A DNA stretch of 64,000 bases from Hymenopus coronatus (GCA_030762935.1 CM060897.1:113642176-113706175), one strand, 5' to 3'; counted from the first letter of the stretch, positions 1-11,165 are shown. Notes: a model not told the origin generated them from the sequence alone. Made by a program: numbers and translations.

Positions 1-144
1 AACCAAGCGCTGTAGAAAGAAACGTCTTGGATAAACGTTGCTCAATATAATGTAAGAAAGTAAATATCATTTTTAGCATTTAATTGGAGAAGGTTTGGAA
101 AGTATTTGAGGGAGAAGGTACGTTTTTTAAATGTGAACCACCAT

Positions 145-270
145 TTCTATTTCCTATACACGTGTTCTGTACATAGTGTATAGAGATGGTATTGCATTCC
201 ACCCAAAAATTGGATACCGAGAGTTCACCGGGAATACACGTATTAGGGTCCCATGTGTTCAAAAATTCAC
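145..270 (-). repeat. Family H fragment, 3' palindrome end
   Basis: Palindromic 3' terminus (tacacgtgttctgtacatag) plus the adjoining ~100 bp of family H. It is cut off at about 270, where an oppositely oriented copy begins. Confidence 0.8.
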
Positions 271-1026
271 GGCAACAAATTATTGTTAAAAAGTTCATGC
301 TTCCATTTGCTTCATGCTAATCGAGAAAACATAGCAGAAATAGTCTTTGCTTCCTTGAAGCGAAATAAGCGAGTTCCATAGGTTAAAGTGATAGTCCAAA
401 GTTGGTTACTATGTAACTGAAGTAACTGAAGTCTTTTAAAGGTGAAGCCAAAAACAAGGAGTATCTTAAAAACAATCATCTCCATGAAAAAATGTATATA
501 ACATTAATTGTGTGTTTTAGCGTGCTCTACATTTTTTCTGAGGTAAGTTTTTGTCCATTTCTTGCGGTTTAGCAGATATGCAAAATTCCGTAAAATTCAT
601 CGAGAATAAAGTATTCTTCAGAGGCTATTCTCAGAAAATTCAATATATAAATTTTATTTTTCACGTAAATATCTTAAGCATTCAATATTTTATTAAAACC
701 TGTTAGAGTCACTTTTGGAAGAAGGCTGTACATGACATAAATTCTTTTTTTAACGAATTCTACATTGTATATATGTATATTCATTTTTTGTGTGTCTCTT
801 GCAGTTGACCAGCTACACAAAAGTTTTTCAGGGTCTATTCCAAATAAATTCTGGATATACATTTTATTCACCATGTACATTTTTAATATAAGCATTTAAA
901 TGAAATTCGTTAGTCGTTTTTAGAAAAACTAAAATTTCGAAACATGTTCCATGTAAAGGCAAGTTTAGGGTAGAATTTATCCTGAAAACTTCATGTCATA
1001 TCCTGGAAATTGTTAAACGTAAGTTA

Positions 1027-1351
1027 AATATAATATAACTCCATGGCACAACAGCTCACAAGGAACTTTGGCCTACCGTCCGACCGCTGCGTCCCCCGTC
1101 TCGGTCCATAACAGACGTCATGGATGGGGTGCAGTATTGGAGGGTAAAATGTGGTCAGCACCTCAATTCCTCCTGCCGGTTAATGCGGTCCTCTTGTCCT
1201 GGAGCCGGTACTTCTATTTCAAGTAGCTCCTCAATTGGCCTCCCAGGGCCTGGGTGCACTCCGGACCAGGTCTCCCAGCGAAAGAAAACTCCCCAAGTTT
1301 CCCATTGAACCCAGGTCTCCTGTTTGGCAAGCAGCTACTAAGGAGACGATC
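1027..1351 (-). mobile_element. SINE-C insertion with 14-bp target duplication
   Basis: Shares a long body with the element at 26499-26830, including the segment around 'ggatggggtgcagta' and the box-B-like 'acccaggtctcc' near its right end, which is the 5' tRNA-like head read on the minus strand. Flanks are near-identical 14-mers (ttaaacgtaagtta at 1013-1026, ttaaaggtaagtta at 1352-1365), as expected for LINE-mobilised insertion into the family H copy. Confidence 0.8.
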
Positions 1352-1423
1352 TTAAAGGTAAGTTACTAAACTTAAATACCAACATGGTACTTAGCTGACT
1401 TTTCGATTTTTAAGTCATGCTGT

Positions 1424-1459
<36 letters not shown>

Positions 1460-1476
1460 ACACACATACATACACA
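1424..1476. repeat. (CA)n microsatellite
   Basis: Dinucleotide CA tract with a few CATA interruptions. It occupies the exact place of the short-period minisatellite in other family H copies, so it probably grew from that tract. Confidence 0.95.
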
Positions 1477-1591
1477 AGGAGCTTCTAATATTTTATTCAG
1501 GGTCATCAAAATATGATTTCAAATGAAAACTCGGTATGAAATTTTTGGGGGAAATACAATACATTTTCTACCCACTATGTAAATTGTATAA

Positions 1592-2130
1592 ACGTTATCG
1601 TTTACCAGTTATGCAAAAATCAGAATAAACATGTCTTCAGAGGCTATTCCCAGAAAATTCAAGATACACATTTTGTGTCATAAAAATATAATAAACATAT
1701 GGTACTTTGATTGGCGGGAACGGCATTCTCAAGGCGCTTACATCCGTGCCGGCATAGCCAACTGAACCGGCCCAGAAGCGTACACACCTGGAGGACAAGA
1801 AAATGATATGAGGAAAGAAAAGTTATGGAGCAATCGCCTAAGTGTCAAAGGGGAACCACAAGAAACCCCAAGTGAGAGCGCAGGGCCACCGGGATCAAAC
1901 CCGCAATCGTCCGATTGCGAGTCGCACATTTTACCTCGGCGCCACCTCGCTCGAAGACTTAAATACTTTGTTTGGTATTCATACGCCATTTCGATTTTGA
2001 GTTATGCTCTTCACAGACACGGAGAACACAGAGGCCCTTATCTCTGATTTTATTTTTGATTGAGAAATCCTCAAAACATGTATTTCCGGAGAATATTTTG
2101 GGTGGAATACAGTACGCGATGAGAAAGTGA
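1592..2130 (+). repeat. Family H copy split by a tRNA-derived SINE
   Basis: Starts internally at 'cgtttaccagttatgcaaaa', is interrupted from about 1712 to 1950, then resumes at 'gacttaaatactttgtttgg' and ends at 'gatgagaaagtga'. The 3' palindrome is eroded. Confidence 0.7.
1712..1950 (-). mobile_element. SINE-E, tRNA-like head at right end
   Basis: Read on the minus strand, the right end gives a tRNA-like 5' head with a box B match (gggtttgatcccgg) and an A-box-like 'ggtggcgccgagg'. It is GC-rich compared with its surroundings. The left boundary is approximate and I did not find clear target duplications. Confidence 0.6.
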
Positions 2131-2504
2131 CACCTGTCTGAAGAATGAATGCAGACGAATTGAAGCTTGCGTAAACACAAACAGATAAGCCGTATTACGT
2201 CATCACTCCCGGTACATGCCCTGAAAAGTTCTGCAATACTGGAATGCAGCAGATGGGTCTCTTAAAACGGACGGGTTCGAATCAAGTCAAAATGCAAACA
2301 CCGCCGCGCGTAGTTATACTGTTACAAAGTAGAAACTTAATATTCATTAGTGATAAAGAAACCAGTAAATTTAGCCTGCTGTGGATTGTTTAGTTTATTT
2401 CTGTTTACATATCTACCTATTCATGTTCCTCGAGAGAGACATTTGCACAAATTATTTTATATTGCATATTTTTACTAGGTAGAAAATAGAGTACCTTTAG
2501 ACGA

Positions 2505-2790
2505 TAGTCAAGCTTTTTAAAGTTTAATAGATGAAGACAGCAGCACTAGTTTTGAAGGGACAATGGACAATAAACTAGAATGTTGTATTTTATGAGGGGA
2601 GAAAGACAGTATTGCGCACTGTTTAACTGAATGCAAAGAGGTAATAAATTGTAGGAAAGAAATTTCAGAACACAAATGGGAGGAGAGATGGTAATATTGA
2701 AAATATTTAATGTTAAAGGAAAGAGAAGATTTAAAGAAATAAGACAACATTTGAGAAAGGTAATGTAGACCAGAAAAAGAAAGATAAAGT
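2505..2790 (+). mobile_element. Non-LTR retrotransposon 3' fragment (C-terminal zinc-knuckle region)
   Basis: Plus-strand translation around 2575-2640 gives KLECCIL, a stop, then GERDSIAHCLTECKEV. This matches the Cys-X2-Cys...His-X-Cys region that ends many non-LTR reverse-transcriptase ORFs, with the second Cys position lost to the stop. Several further stops follow (EISEHKWEERW). It is too short and degraded to place in a clade. Confidence 0.5.
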
Positions 2791-2800
2791 GAACAGAAGA

Positions 2801-3794
2801 AAAATATGATGCGTTCCCCTCACCTGACTTTCTCTAGCTTTAGCAGAAACAAACACTGCTTTTATAAGATTATTCCTTTGTATACATCAACTAATGGAGA
2901 TAAATATTAGAAGAATTAATCTCATAACTTTCTTTTTTGTAAATAGGAAGGAAATAAAGATTTTTTTTGGTAGTGTTTGACGTCTGCTTTTACTACTCTG
3001 GCACCGCAGGCGATGACATTGATGATATATGAAGATGGAGAGGGAATGAGATGGCGGGGGAAACCGGAACCCGGAGAAAACCCGTCCCTGCGCCGCTTTG
3101 TCCACCACAAATCTCACATGCGGTCGCTGGGATCGAACCCGGGCCATCTAGGTGAGAGGCGAATGGTTAAACACTTAGCCACGGCGTGGCGAAGGAAATA
3201 AGGAAATACATTAAACTAAACTGATAGTAAAATATTTTAAAAGCTGATCCTACAAAGAACAATTGAAATTCGGTTCTCTTTGCTTGCTAAGAGTAAACAA
3301 AAGAGACGAAAAGCAAGATACCTTCCCGTTGTTTGAGAAAAGCTTAAGTAGCTTAAAACTGAAACCAATAAAACGGAATATTTTGGAAAGGTTAATTCCA
3401 CAACAAAAACATACACAAAATAAATGTGTGTTTTAACGAGATTTGCCAATTATACAAAAGTTATCCAAAATGGTGGCTTCAGAGGTATAAAAAGCATATG
3501 ACAATTTAATCAAATTCGTTAGAGCCCTTTTTAGAAAATCAACACTTCTGAAAAAAAAAAAAAAAATCTAAAGGATAATTGGGGTTGGGGGATTTTCCTG
3601 AAAATCTTTGTGTCGCATCCTGAAGATACAGAACTTAAATACCGCGTATGGTGCTCGTTTCTGAGTTATTTTATCCAATACACATACACGCAATGATTTT
3701 TTGGATTCAAATCTCGTAATCAAATTTTTAGGTGGAACCAATACGTTCTCCATCTACTATTTACATTGTACATAAGTTCTAGAGAAAGTAAACT
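2801..3794 (+). repeat. Family H copy, near full length, with nested SINE-B
   Basis: 5' end at 'aaaatatgatgcgttcc'. The 3' end is a decayed palindrome (ctactatttacattgtac) followed by 'tagagaaagtaaa'. SINE-B interrupts it at 2958-3190. This copy belongs to an older, more diverged group than the 40-42 kb copies. Confidence 0.85.
2958..3190 (-). mobile_element. SINE-B insertion with 11-bp target duplication
   Basis: The minus-strand head is tRNA-like: 'cgtggctaagtg' at the A-box position and the box B 'gggttcgatccc' just downstream. The body carries the motif 'ttttctccgggttccgg' and 'cgccatctcattccc', and ends near 'aaacactaccaaaaaa'. Identical 11-mers gaaggaaataa flank it (2947-2957 and 3191-3201). 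Confidence 0.85.
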
Positions 3795-4190
3795 CACTGA
3801 GATTGGGATGGAATAGGTAGCCCAAATCAAAAGACTACACTTGCTCAAAGCTAGGGAGCTATGGGGAAGTAATGCCTAAGCTATACTCTAGCCTATGTCC
3901 ATTAGCATAAGTATTATAGGTTAAGCCACAGGATACAATTTTGTAAATAATTGTAAGTGTAATCTAAATACAATAAATATGAATGTAGGGTGGTAAAGTT
4001 AGAAGTAACTTTTAAAGTTCCTATTTCTTTACATGGTATATAAAACAAAATAAAACAAAAATAAAGAAAGAAAAAAGAAGAGTACAAAAAGAAAAGCGAC
4101 TTAGAAGTAGAGAGAAATATAAGTGTTCAATAACTTACCAATAGTAAAGACAAAAACTATTTGATATGCACATAAACATTAAAAGAATTA
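3795..4190. other. Unassigned AT-rich DNA
   Basis: I see no ORF with family resemblance. 'aatacaataaat' at about 3968 could be a polyadenylation signal of an old retroposon 3' end. A purine-rich stretch (aaataaagaaagaaaaaaga) lies near 4060-4090. Confidence 0.4.
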
Positions 4191-4566
4191 TTCTTATAAC
4201 ATCTTACTACACAAAAAATGTGGATAAGTTAAATGAAACATTTGTCTTATATACATTTATAGTTTATTTGCTTTTTTGTAATTCCATTTTCGAGATATTC
4301 CATGTTATGGTTTCAGTTTTAAAACACGTAAAAGTTTTTCAAACAGGATGTCGTCATAAATTTTAAATTTCTCTTATACTATTGCTGGCTCTGCAAAGAG
4401 AACCGAGTTTCAATTGTATCACTTAGTGACCTCATTTCCAAAGATATGACTATTGCCTTAGCGTAGTATATTCCTTTATCTCCCTTCTATTTACTAGGAA
4501 CAAAGTAATACGATAATTTCTGGTAATGTTTATCTTAATACGGTGTACATTTAAGGCTAATCTTTT
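4190..4566 (-). repeat. Family H fragment, 5' half
   Basis: Contains the family's 'gagatattccatgttatggt' and 'ctcccttctatttact' blocks in minus orientation. The true 5' terminus is lost just before the next copy begins at about 4567. Confidence 0.7.
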
Positions 4567-5080
4567 GTAACAATAGTACGAATGTACAAACATAGTGTAT
4601 AGAGAAGGTATTGCATTCCATCAAAAAACTCGATACTGAGATTTCACCGGAAATGCACGTTTTAGGGTCCCCTGTGTGCAAAAAGAAGCATTTTCAGAAA
4701 AAAAAAAAAAAAGGTCTTTGTTTCTGTCAGTATAACCGTGAACACGATAACTCAAAAACGAAGAATCGGTAAAATACAAAATTTGGTGTATACCTTAAGT
4801 ATCTTCCATGAATGCGACATGAAAATTTTGACGTAAATCCCTCCACCCCTTAAACTACTCTTTACATGGAAAGTTTTTGATTTTTTGTCTAAAAAATGGC
4901 TCTAACGATTTTGATTAAAATACCGATATTAAAACTATTTAGGCACATCACAAATAAAATATATATCTTGAATTGTCTGGAAATAGTTTGTGAAGACCTT
5001 TTCTTCTGAATGAATTTCATTGTATTAGGCACAACTGGTAAACCGTAGGAGACCTACAACATGAAAAATGTAAATGTAAA
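4567..5080 (-). repeat. Family H fragment, 3' half
   Basis: Starts with the palindromic end 'gtacaaacatagtgtataga' and proceeds through the minisatellite and mid region. It stops at about 5080, where sequence from the same family continues in the opposite orientation, forming an inverted pair. Confidence 0.8.
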
Positions 5081-5419
5081 TTGTTAGAGCCATTTTGAGT
5101 AGAGCAAAAGTTTAAAAAATTTGTTCATGTAAACGGTAGTTGGGAATAGCAGAATTTTCTTGAAAAGCTACGTGTCGTATCCTGGCAGATGCTAAACTTA
5201 AATATTTAGTTTGGTATTTAACGGGCCTTTCGTTTTTGAGTTGTGCTGCACAGAGACACATACCGACACACGCGGAACTTTTTCTAAAATGTCTTCTTTG
5301 TGCTCAGGGGAATTCAAAACAAATTTTCCGGTGAAATCTCTACATCGAATTTTTAGGTGTAATATAATAGATTTTCTACCCACTATGTACATCGTACATA
5401 CGGACTAGAGAAAGTAAAA
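5081..5419 (+). repeat. Family H fragment, 3' portion
   Basis: Runs from 'gttagagccattttgagtag' to the terminal 'ctagagaaagtaaaag'. With the preceding minus-strand segment it forms a tail-out inverted arrangement that could fold on itself. Confidence 0.8.
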
Positions 5420-5480
5420 GTCTAACGTGATGCATTCACATGACCTTCTCCGTAACAAATTATTGTTAATAAGCTTAACA
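5420..5480 (+). repeat. Family H 5' end fragment
   Basis: About 60 bp only: 'gatgcattcacatgac', 'cttctccgtaacaaattatt', ending at 'aagcttaac'. It directly follows the 3' end of the previous copy, a head-to-tail junction. Confidence 0.75.
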
Positions 5481-5595
5481 ATAGAAAATTACAACATCGG
5501 CATTGAAAAACTGGTACCACATGACAATAAATGTCTTGACAGAAATGGAGATTACGTTGAGAAATAGTGTAAGGTACTGTAACTTTGCAAATTCA

Positions 5596-6567
5596 TTTTT
5601 CCTTTCTCTACACGTACTATATACATAGTGTATAGATAAGGTATTGTAGTGCACCCAAGAATTTGATTGTATAGATACGGTATTGTAATGCACCCAAAAA
5701 TTTGATTGTATAGATAAGGTATTGTAATGCACCCAAAAATTCGATACCGAATATCCAACGGAAATACAGTTTTGGGTCCCTGAATCCAAAAAAAGCATTT
5801 TTAGAAACATGTCCCTGTTTGTGTCTGTCTGTCTGTCTGTCTGTCTATCTGTGTGAATGTGTGTGTGTTTGTGGGCAGCATAGCTCAAAAACAAAAGGAC
5901 CGTTAAATATCAAACTTAGTATTTAAGTTTTGCATCTCCCAAGGATGCGACACGAAGATTTTCAAGAAAATCCCCCCACCTCAAACTACCCTTTGCATGA
6001 CAATTTTGATTTTCTAAAAAATGGCTCTAACGGTTTTCATTAAAATATCGTATATTAAAATATTTACCTGACAAATAAAATGTATATCTTCATTTTTCTG
6101 GGAATACCCTCTGAAGACTACTTTATTCTGGGTGAATTTTACAAATTTTTGCATAACTGGTAAACCGAAAGAGATAGACAAAGCCTTTGCTGTCACAAAA
6201 ATGTAGAGCACCTTAAAACACACATTTTATGGTATATACGTTTTTTCGTGGACTTCGTCGATTTTTACATATTGCTAGTTTTTGGTTTCAGCTTTAAAAA
6301 ACCTACTTTTCTCATACAGGAATTTATGAACTTTTCTTCATAGAAATAAAGGAACTTCAGTCACATAGCAACCAGCTTTTGACTTTAACTTTAACCTATG
6401 ATACTCCATTATTTCGCTTCTATTTACAAGGAAACAAGTAATAAGACCATTCCTGCTAATTTTTACTCGATTAGGATGAAGTAAATAAAAGCATAAGCTT
6501 TTTAACAATAATTTATTGCAGAGATGTAGAGAAATTCAAGTGAATGGAACACATCAGATTTTTTTTC
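5596..6567 (-). repeat. Family H copy, full length, with a 3x39-bp tandem repeat
   Basis: Both ends are present (palindrome at 5596-5640, 'gaacacatcagatttttt' at 6548-6565). Two extras lengthen it: a 39-bp triplication near the 3' end and a (TGTC)n run at about 5822-5850 in the minisatellite position. Confidence 0.9.
5630..5746. repeat. Tandem repeat, 39-bp unit, three copies
   Basis: Units start at 5630, 5669 and 5708, each beginning 'gtatagata' and ending near 'aaaatttgatt' or 'aaaattcgat'. The unit duplicates family H sequence just inside the 3' palindrome. Differences between units are single substitutions. Confidence 0.9.
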
Positions 6568-6642
6568 TTGTTGATATCGTTCGTTATTATTTAGTTATGC
6601 GAAATGGTCTGTTCTCGAATTAGTTATGTTTAATCCTGTGGC

Positions 6643-6696
<54 letters not shown>

Positions 6697-7244
6697 TACC
6701 AAATATGAAACTCTTCTATAATAGCGGTTCATATTTGCTATATTTTGTACTTTGCGATAATCTACTGCATCAAACGCAGTGACATTCAAATCCTGCGTTG
6801 CTATTGGTGGAAGTATAATTAGAAGTTCATACCTCAATACATAAAGTGAGAGGTTTTGTGCAAATAGATTTGCAGTTGACAGCTAGTGGATGAAACTGGT
6901 GGTGCAGTGCGGTAGAGAAAGTATACTTTTTTATTTATTTACTGACCTTACCACATGCTGATCACAAAACATGCTATTCTTTTTTGTCAACTACAGAACT
7001 ATGGAATATGTTTTACATGTTCAAATGGATTGCTTTTAATATATAGCTGTATGAAAATTAATAGCTCAGCTTTTTTGTGCCTGAGGCCAAGTGCAGAATA
7101 TTGCATACAGCATCAAAAATTAAACAACAAAAACATTGTTATCATATTTCAGGAAGAGCGTAATAATTCTACGTTTTACTGTTTTGTTTAAGTGCTTTAT
7201 AGTTTAACTGTTAAGCTTCAATAACGTGCCCTCCCATTTACCTA
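6567..7244. other. Unassigned DNA with a (TTA)n tract
   Basis: Apart from the trinucleotide tract near 6643-6693 I see no recognisable element. A 78-codon plus-strand ORF at 6955-7191 has no recognisable motif and AT-driven composition, so I do not call it a gene. Confidence 0.4.
6643..6693. repeat. (TTA)n microsatellite
   Basis: About 17 uninterrupted TTA units. Confidence 0.97.
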
Positions 7245-7300
7245 TTATTATTTCTCTACCATGTATATAGTAGGTAAAGAAAGATATTGCATATTTGTAC
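7245..7300 (-). repeat. Isolated family H 3' palindrome
   Basis: Only the terminal hairpin and its neighbour survive: 'tttctctaccatgtatatag' then 'taggtaaagaaagatattgc'. No other family H sequence lies within 2 kb. Confidence 0.6.
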
Positions 7301-7929
7301 GAAAAAAATTAAGGACACACTAAATATCAGACTTTACATTCCTGTCCTTAAACCTTTGTAAAATCTACTAGTCAAGCAAAGATAACGACATTTCAAACCC
7401 AACATATAACGAGAAACTTTGAAAAGATTTGAATAACCATTGATCATATTGTCATCCCTTATTCCATAGTACCTACAAGCAAATATTCAATAAAAGTATT
7501 CATGGTAATTTTATGTAGATTAACGCGAAATAGCTGGAGGAGCAAGCAGTGAGCGATAAGGAATTCGCCGTTTTTAGTAGTTTAGCAAGACATGAAAACC
7601 TAAACTCTTACTTTACTAAAATAAATGTTACCTAAAAGGTAAAAATTCTTTAATACTCTAGAAATTAGTAGATTTAATACGGCACAGTTATAATTCCCGG
7701 AGTGTAGGTTAAAAATAATTATTTATCTTAAAGAGTTTACCACCGTTCTAAGCTGATGAGTTGTTAGCCTCCATTAAATATTCTCAGGAAATTAAGCTGG
7801 TGTTGTCCATTTTCGCTACACCCTAGCATATCCTTAGAGAAAGATCTCACATCCCATGACTGAAGCAGATAAAACAACTATAATACTTAAAATAAATATT
7901 GTGCGGATTTGGTAGCCTTGTTCGAAATG
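7301..7929. other. Unassigned AT-rich DNA
   Basis: No ORF, tRNA-like box or repeat that I can match to anything else in the window. Confidence 0.4.
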
Positions 7930-9205
7930 CTAGCTAAATGTCACTTTCTAAATTCCTGCACAGAAGGGTGACATTTCTTGTATAAGAAATGGCGCCATAC
8001 AATAATACATCTTGCACCACTGACTTGTATTCCATCTAGCATGGCTATTTAGAATCAAGCCCCAGCATGCTGACCTCCGTCTGTTTGAAGCTAAAAATAC
8101 TTCCGGCAATCCTTTTTCCCTAACATCCACCATCTGCACGCATTCGGCCAAAATATTTGTCCAATCTTCCTGATCCTCGCATAATGAACAAATGCTCCTA
8201 CCACTTTCATCAACTACCTTACGAGATTTCCCGTCCTTTTGTTCATACCTAATTCTAAAATACATGTTTCTTTATCCCACCTAATTGTTATTTCATTTTA
8301 TAGCTCCAATGACAATTTTTTTCTACATTCAGGTTGTATTTGCTCCCTGTTTATATCGTATACACGTATTTTTACTTTATTCACAGCGTTATATCTATTT
8401 TCGTTACCCGATATTCAAATATCGTTTAATTTTTATAACCCCCGTTGTAGCCCCACCATTTTGGATGTTCTATGTTATTCATCTGATGCCAATAGCATAT
8501 TGCTCTTAAAATTGTTTGGTCACCTTTAATTATTCGCAGCCAATATCTAACTACACTTAATTTAGCATATATAGCATCTTCCCAGCATCTTCCCAGCATC
8601 TTACCTTCCGAAGGACACCGTAATTAGAAGTACCCCTCCCCAATCCCAGAATACGTTTCCAGAAACAACATTGTATTTTATTTAGATTATATACCCTATT
8701 ACACTCCCACGCCTCACTTCCATATAGCAATGAAAACCTAACCATATATTTCAGAAAGTTGTCCAATCGCATTGTGTTTTACAAACTCAAGAGTTTTTGT
8801 GCCATTTGCCTGCCACGTGAAACCTTACTCCTAGGTAAACGATATGTTTCACATTTTTAATTTATTTCTCCCCGAATGTCCACTTTTCCTGCTGACCATA
8901 TACGTACCATTTTTAAATACGGGTGTTTTAGTTTTAAGAATATTCTCTTCCATGCAATATTGTCTACAAAATCGTTGCAGTGCGTTTAAACCAGAACACT
9001 ACTTCAGTAGCCATATGTTTTAGGAAAATTGCTGACACAGAAGCTGCAAATTCTGTAGTTACTCTTTCTATATTAAATAGCTTATTCATATCTTCACATT
9101 TCTACGTACACAAAGATCTAAAATTGCCAAAGGTATATTCATTAAAGTTACAGGAACGAAGCGTGTTTACACAAGACAGCATTATATCATTCATAAATAA
9201 CGTAA
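7930..9205 (-). mobile_element. Degraded non-LTR retrotransposon, RT thumb to C-terminus
   Basis: Minus-strand translation contains FSLLYGSEAWECNRVYNL with FWKRILGLGRGTSNYGVLR (about 8620-8745). This is the 'LYGSE.W' and 'LGLPRGTP' region typical of LINE reverse transcriptases. YWLRIIKGDQTILR follows (about 8510-8550), then a C-terminal knuckle CSLCEDQEDWTNILAEC (about 8140-8190). Upstream (8800-9205) only faint palm-region similarity remains. Stops and frameshifts are frequent. An 11-bp unit (agcatcttccc) is repeated three times at 8573-8604. The same LINE family recurs at 54252-55620. Confidence 0.75.
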
Positions 9206-9290
9206 ATACTGCGTAGACCAGTCGGTAGAGCGCCTGACTGATGTGAAAGGGTTATCGAGATCGATTCTCGGTTATGTGTAAAAGTTTTTC
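9206..9290 (+). mobile_element. tRNA-like SINE head
   Basis: Reads 'gtagaccagtcggtagagcg' (A box) and 'gagatcgattctcgg' (box B) with 35-40 bp between them. The cloverleaf is poor and no acceptor pairing is evident, so a SINE head fits better than a working tRNA gene. Its body is not recognisable. Confidence 0.5.
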
Positions 9291-9415
9291 CCCCTCACCT
9301 TCCTTTCGTTTAAACTTTGTCTTTATTGCTACATGTTCCATTACAATATCTGCATAGTTAAAGCTATATTTAAGTATTGTACCGTGATATCTATTTAATA
9401 TTTTGCTGTTCAGTC

Positions 9416-9532
9416 ATACTTTTACTTTCTCTACACGTACTATGTACATATTGAAATGCATCTAAAATTTGATACCGAGAATTCACTGGATCCCCTGAAT
9501 CCACAAAAAGCATTTTTAGAAAAAAAAAAGTC

Positions 9533-9566
<34 letters not shown>

Positions 9567-10218
9567 TGCGGGCACCATAGCTCCAAAACAAAAAGTCCTT
9601 TAAATACCAAAATTGGTATTTAAGTTCACTATATTCCAAGGATTTGAAACGAAGATTTTAAAGAAAATCCCCCAACTGCCCTTTACATGGAAAAATTTTC
9701 GAAAATTTTGATTTTCTCAAAAATGCCTCTAATGATTTTGATTAAATTATCGTATATTAAAGATATTTACATGACAAATAGAATGTATTTGTCATAAATT
9801 TTATGGGAATAGCTTATGAAGAAGTCTTTATTCTGGATGACGTTTGCGGAATTTTACATAACTCACAATTTATGTCATACACTTTTTTTTTCGCCTAGCT
9901 GACCGTTTTTTATATATTTCTTGCTATTGGTTTCAGTTTTAAAAAACTTCTACTACTCTCATACGGTAACTTTACAACTCTTTCACACAAATAATGGGAT
10001 TTCAATCCCATAGCAACTCCAGTTTAAAAACAAATGACTTTCGGGATAGCCTAGCGTATTCCCTTATTTCCCGACTACTTTTAAGCAACTGAGTAATAAG
10101 ATCATTTCTGCCAGTGTTTATCTCGATTAGCATAAAATAGATAGAAGAGTAAGCTTTTTGACATTAATTTGTTGCAGAGATGTAGAGAAAGTCATGTGAA
10201 TGGAACATAGCAATTTTT
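9416..10218 (-). repeat. Family H copy, full length
   Basis: 3' palindrome arm at 9418-9450 (one arm reduced), 5' end 'gtagagaaagtcatgtgaat' at 10183-10202. Its minisatellite has become a (TG)n tract. Confidence 0.9.
9534..9565. repeat. (TG)n microsatellite
   Basis: About 16 TG units at the minisatellite position of the surrounding family H copy. Confidence 0.95.
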
Positions 10219-10324
10219 TAAAAATTACATTTATACTATTCAAAACTTGCAGAAATTGAATATTTTAGATTTTCACAAGTTTAAAGTGGTGTATCGCCAT
10301 TCGCTTTTTGTTCTAATCTCACTT

Positions 10325-11165
10325 TTTACTTTCTCTATACGAACTATGTACATAGTGTATAGAGCAGGTAAATGCACTCTAGCAAAAAATTCGATACCGA
10401 GATTTCACCGGAAATATATGTTTTAGGGTCCCCTGTATCCAAAAAAAGTATTTTGAGAAGAAGGTCCGTGTGTGTCCGTGTGTTCGTGTGCCTTTGAACA
10501 CCATAACTCAAAAATGAAAAGTCGGTAAAACACTAAAGTTGGTATTTAAGTTTAGTATCTTCCAGGGATGCGACACGAAGATTTTGAGAAAAATCCCCCC
10601 ACCCCAAACTACCCTTTACATGGAACATTTTTTGAAAGTTTTGATTTTCAAAAAAATAGCTCAAACGATTTTGATTAAAATATCGTATATTAAAGATATT
10701 TACCTGACAAATAAAATGTATATCTTGAATTTTCTGGGAATAGCCTCTGAAGACTACTTTATTCTGGGTCAATTTTACGGAATTTTGCATAACTGCTAAA
10801 CCGTAAGAGATGGACAAAAACTTACCACACAACAAATGTAGAGTACTTTAAAACACATTATTTATTATATAATTTTTTTTCTCCTAGAGATGATTGTTTT
10901 TGAGATATTCCTAATTTTTGGTTTCAGCTATAAAAACCATGCCTTTCTCATACAGGTCTTTGTGAACTCGTGTCAAACAAGGAACTTCAGTCACATAGCA
11001 ACCAGCTTTTGACCATCTCTTTAACCTATGGTACCCCCTTAATAAGACTGCTTCTGCAAATTTTTTCTCGATTAGAAGGAAGTAAATAGGAGCATAAGTT
11101 TTTTAACAATAAATAGTTGCAGAGAAGTAGAGAAAGTCTTGTGAATGAAACACATCAGATTTTTC
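10325..11165 (-). repeat. Family H copy, full length, young
   Basis: Intact palindrome at 10325-10366 and intact 5' end (cacatcagatttttc). It lies 107 bp from the preceding copy in the same orientation. An 86-codon frame at 10539-10799 recurs in other young copies. Confidence 0.92.

Larger units (their letters stand above)
271..1591 (+). repeat. Family H copy, old, interrupted by SINE-C
   Basis: Begins inside the 5' region (caacaaattattgttaaaaag) and runs to a degraded 3' end near 1590. A second partial internal block at about 784-900 repeats the segment seen at 541-700, so the copy is composite. SINE-C splits it at 1027-1351. Its minisatellite position holds a (CA)n tract. Confidence 0.75.

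Noticed and set aside
6955..7191. 78-codon frame as a small host gene
   Set aside because: No motif, no conserved copy, AT-biased composition and no surrounding exon-like signal that I could support.
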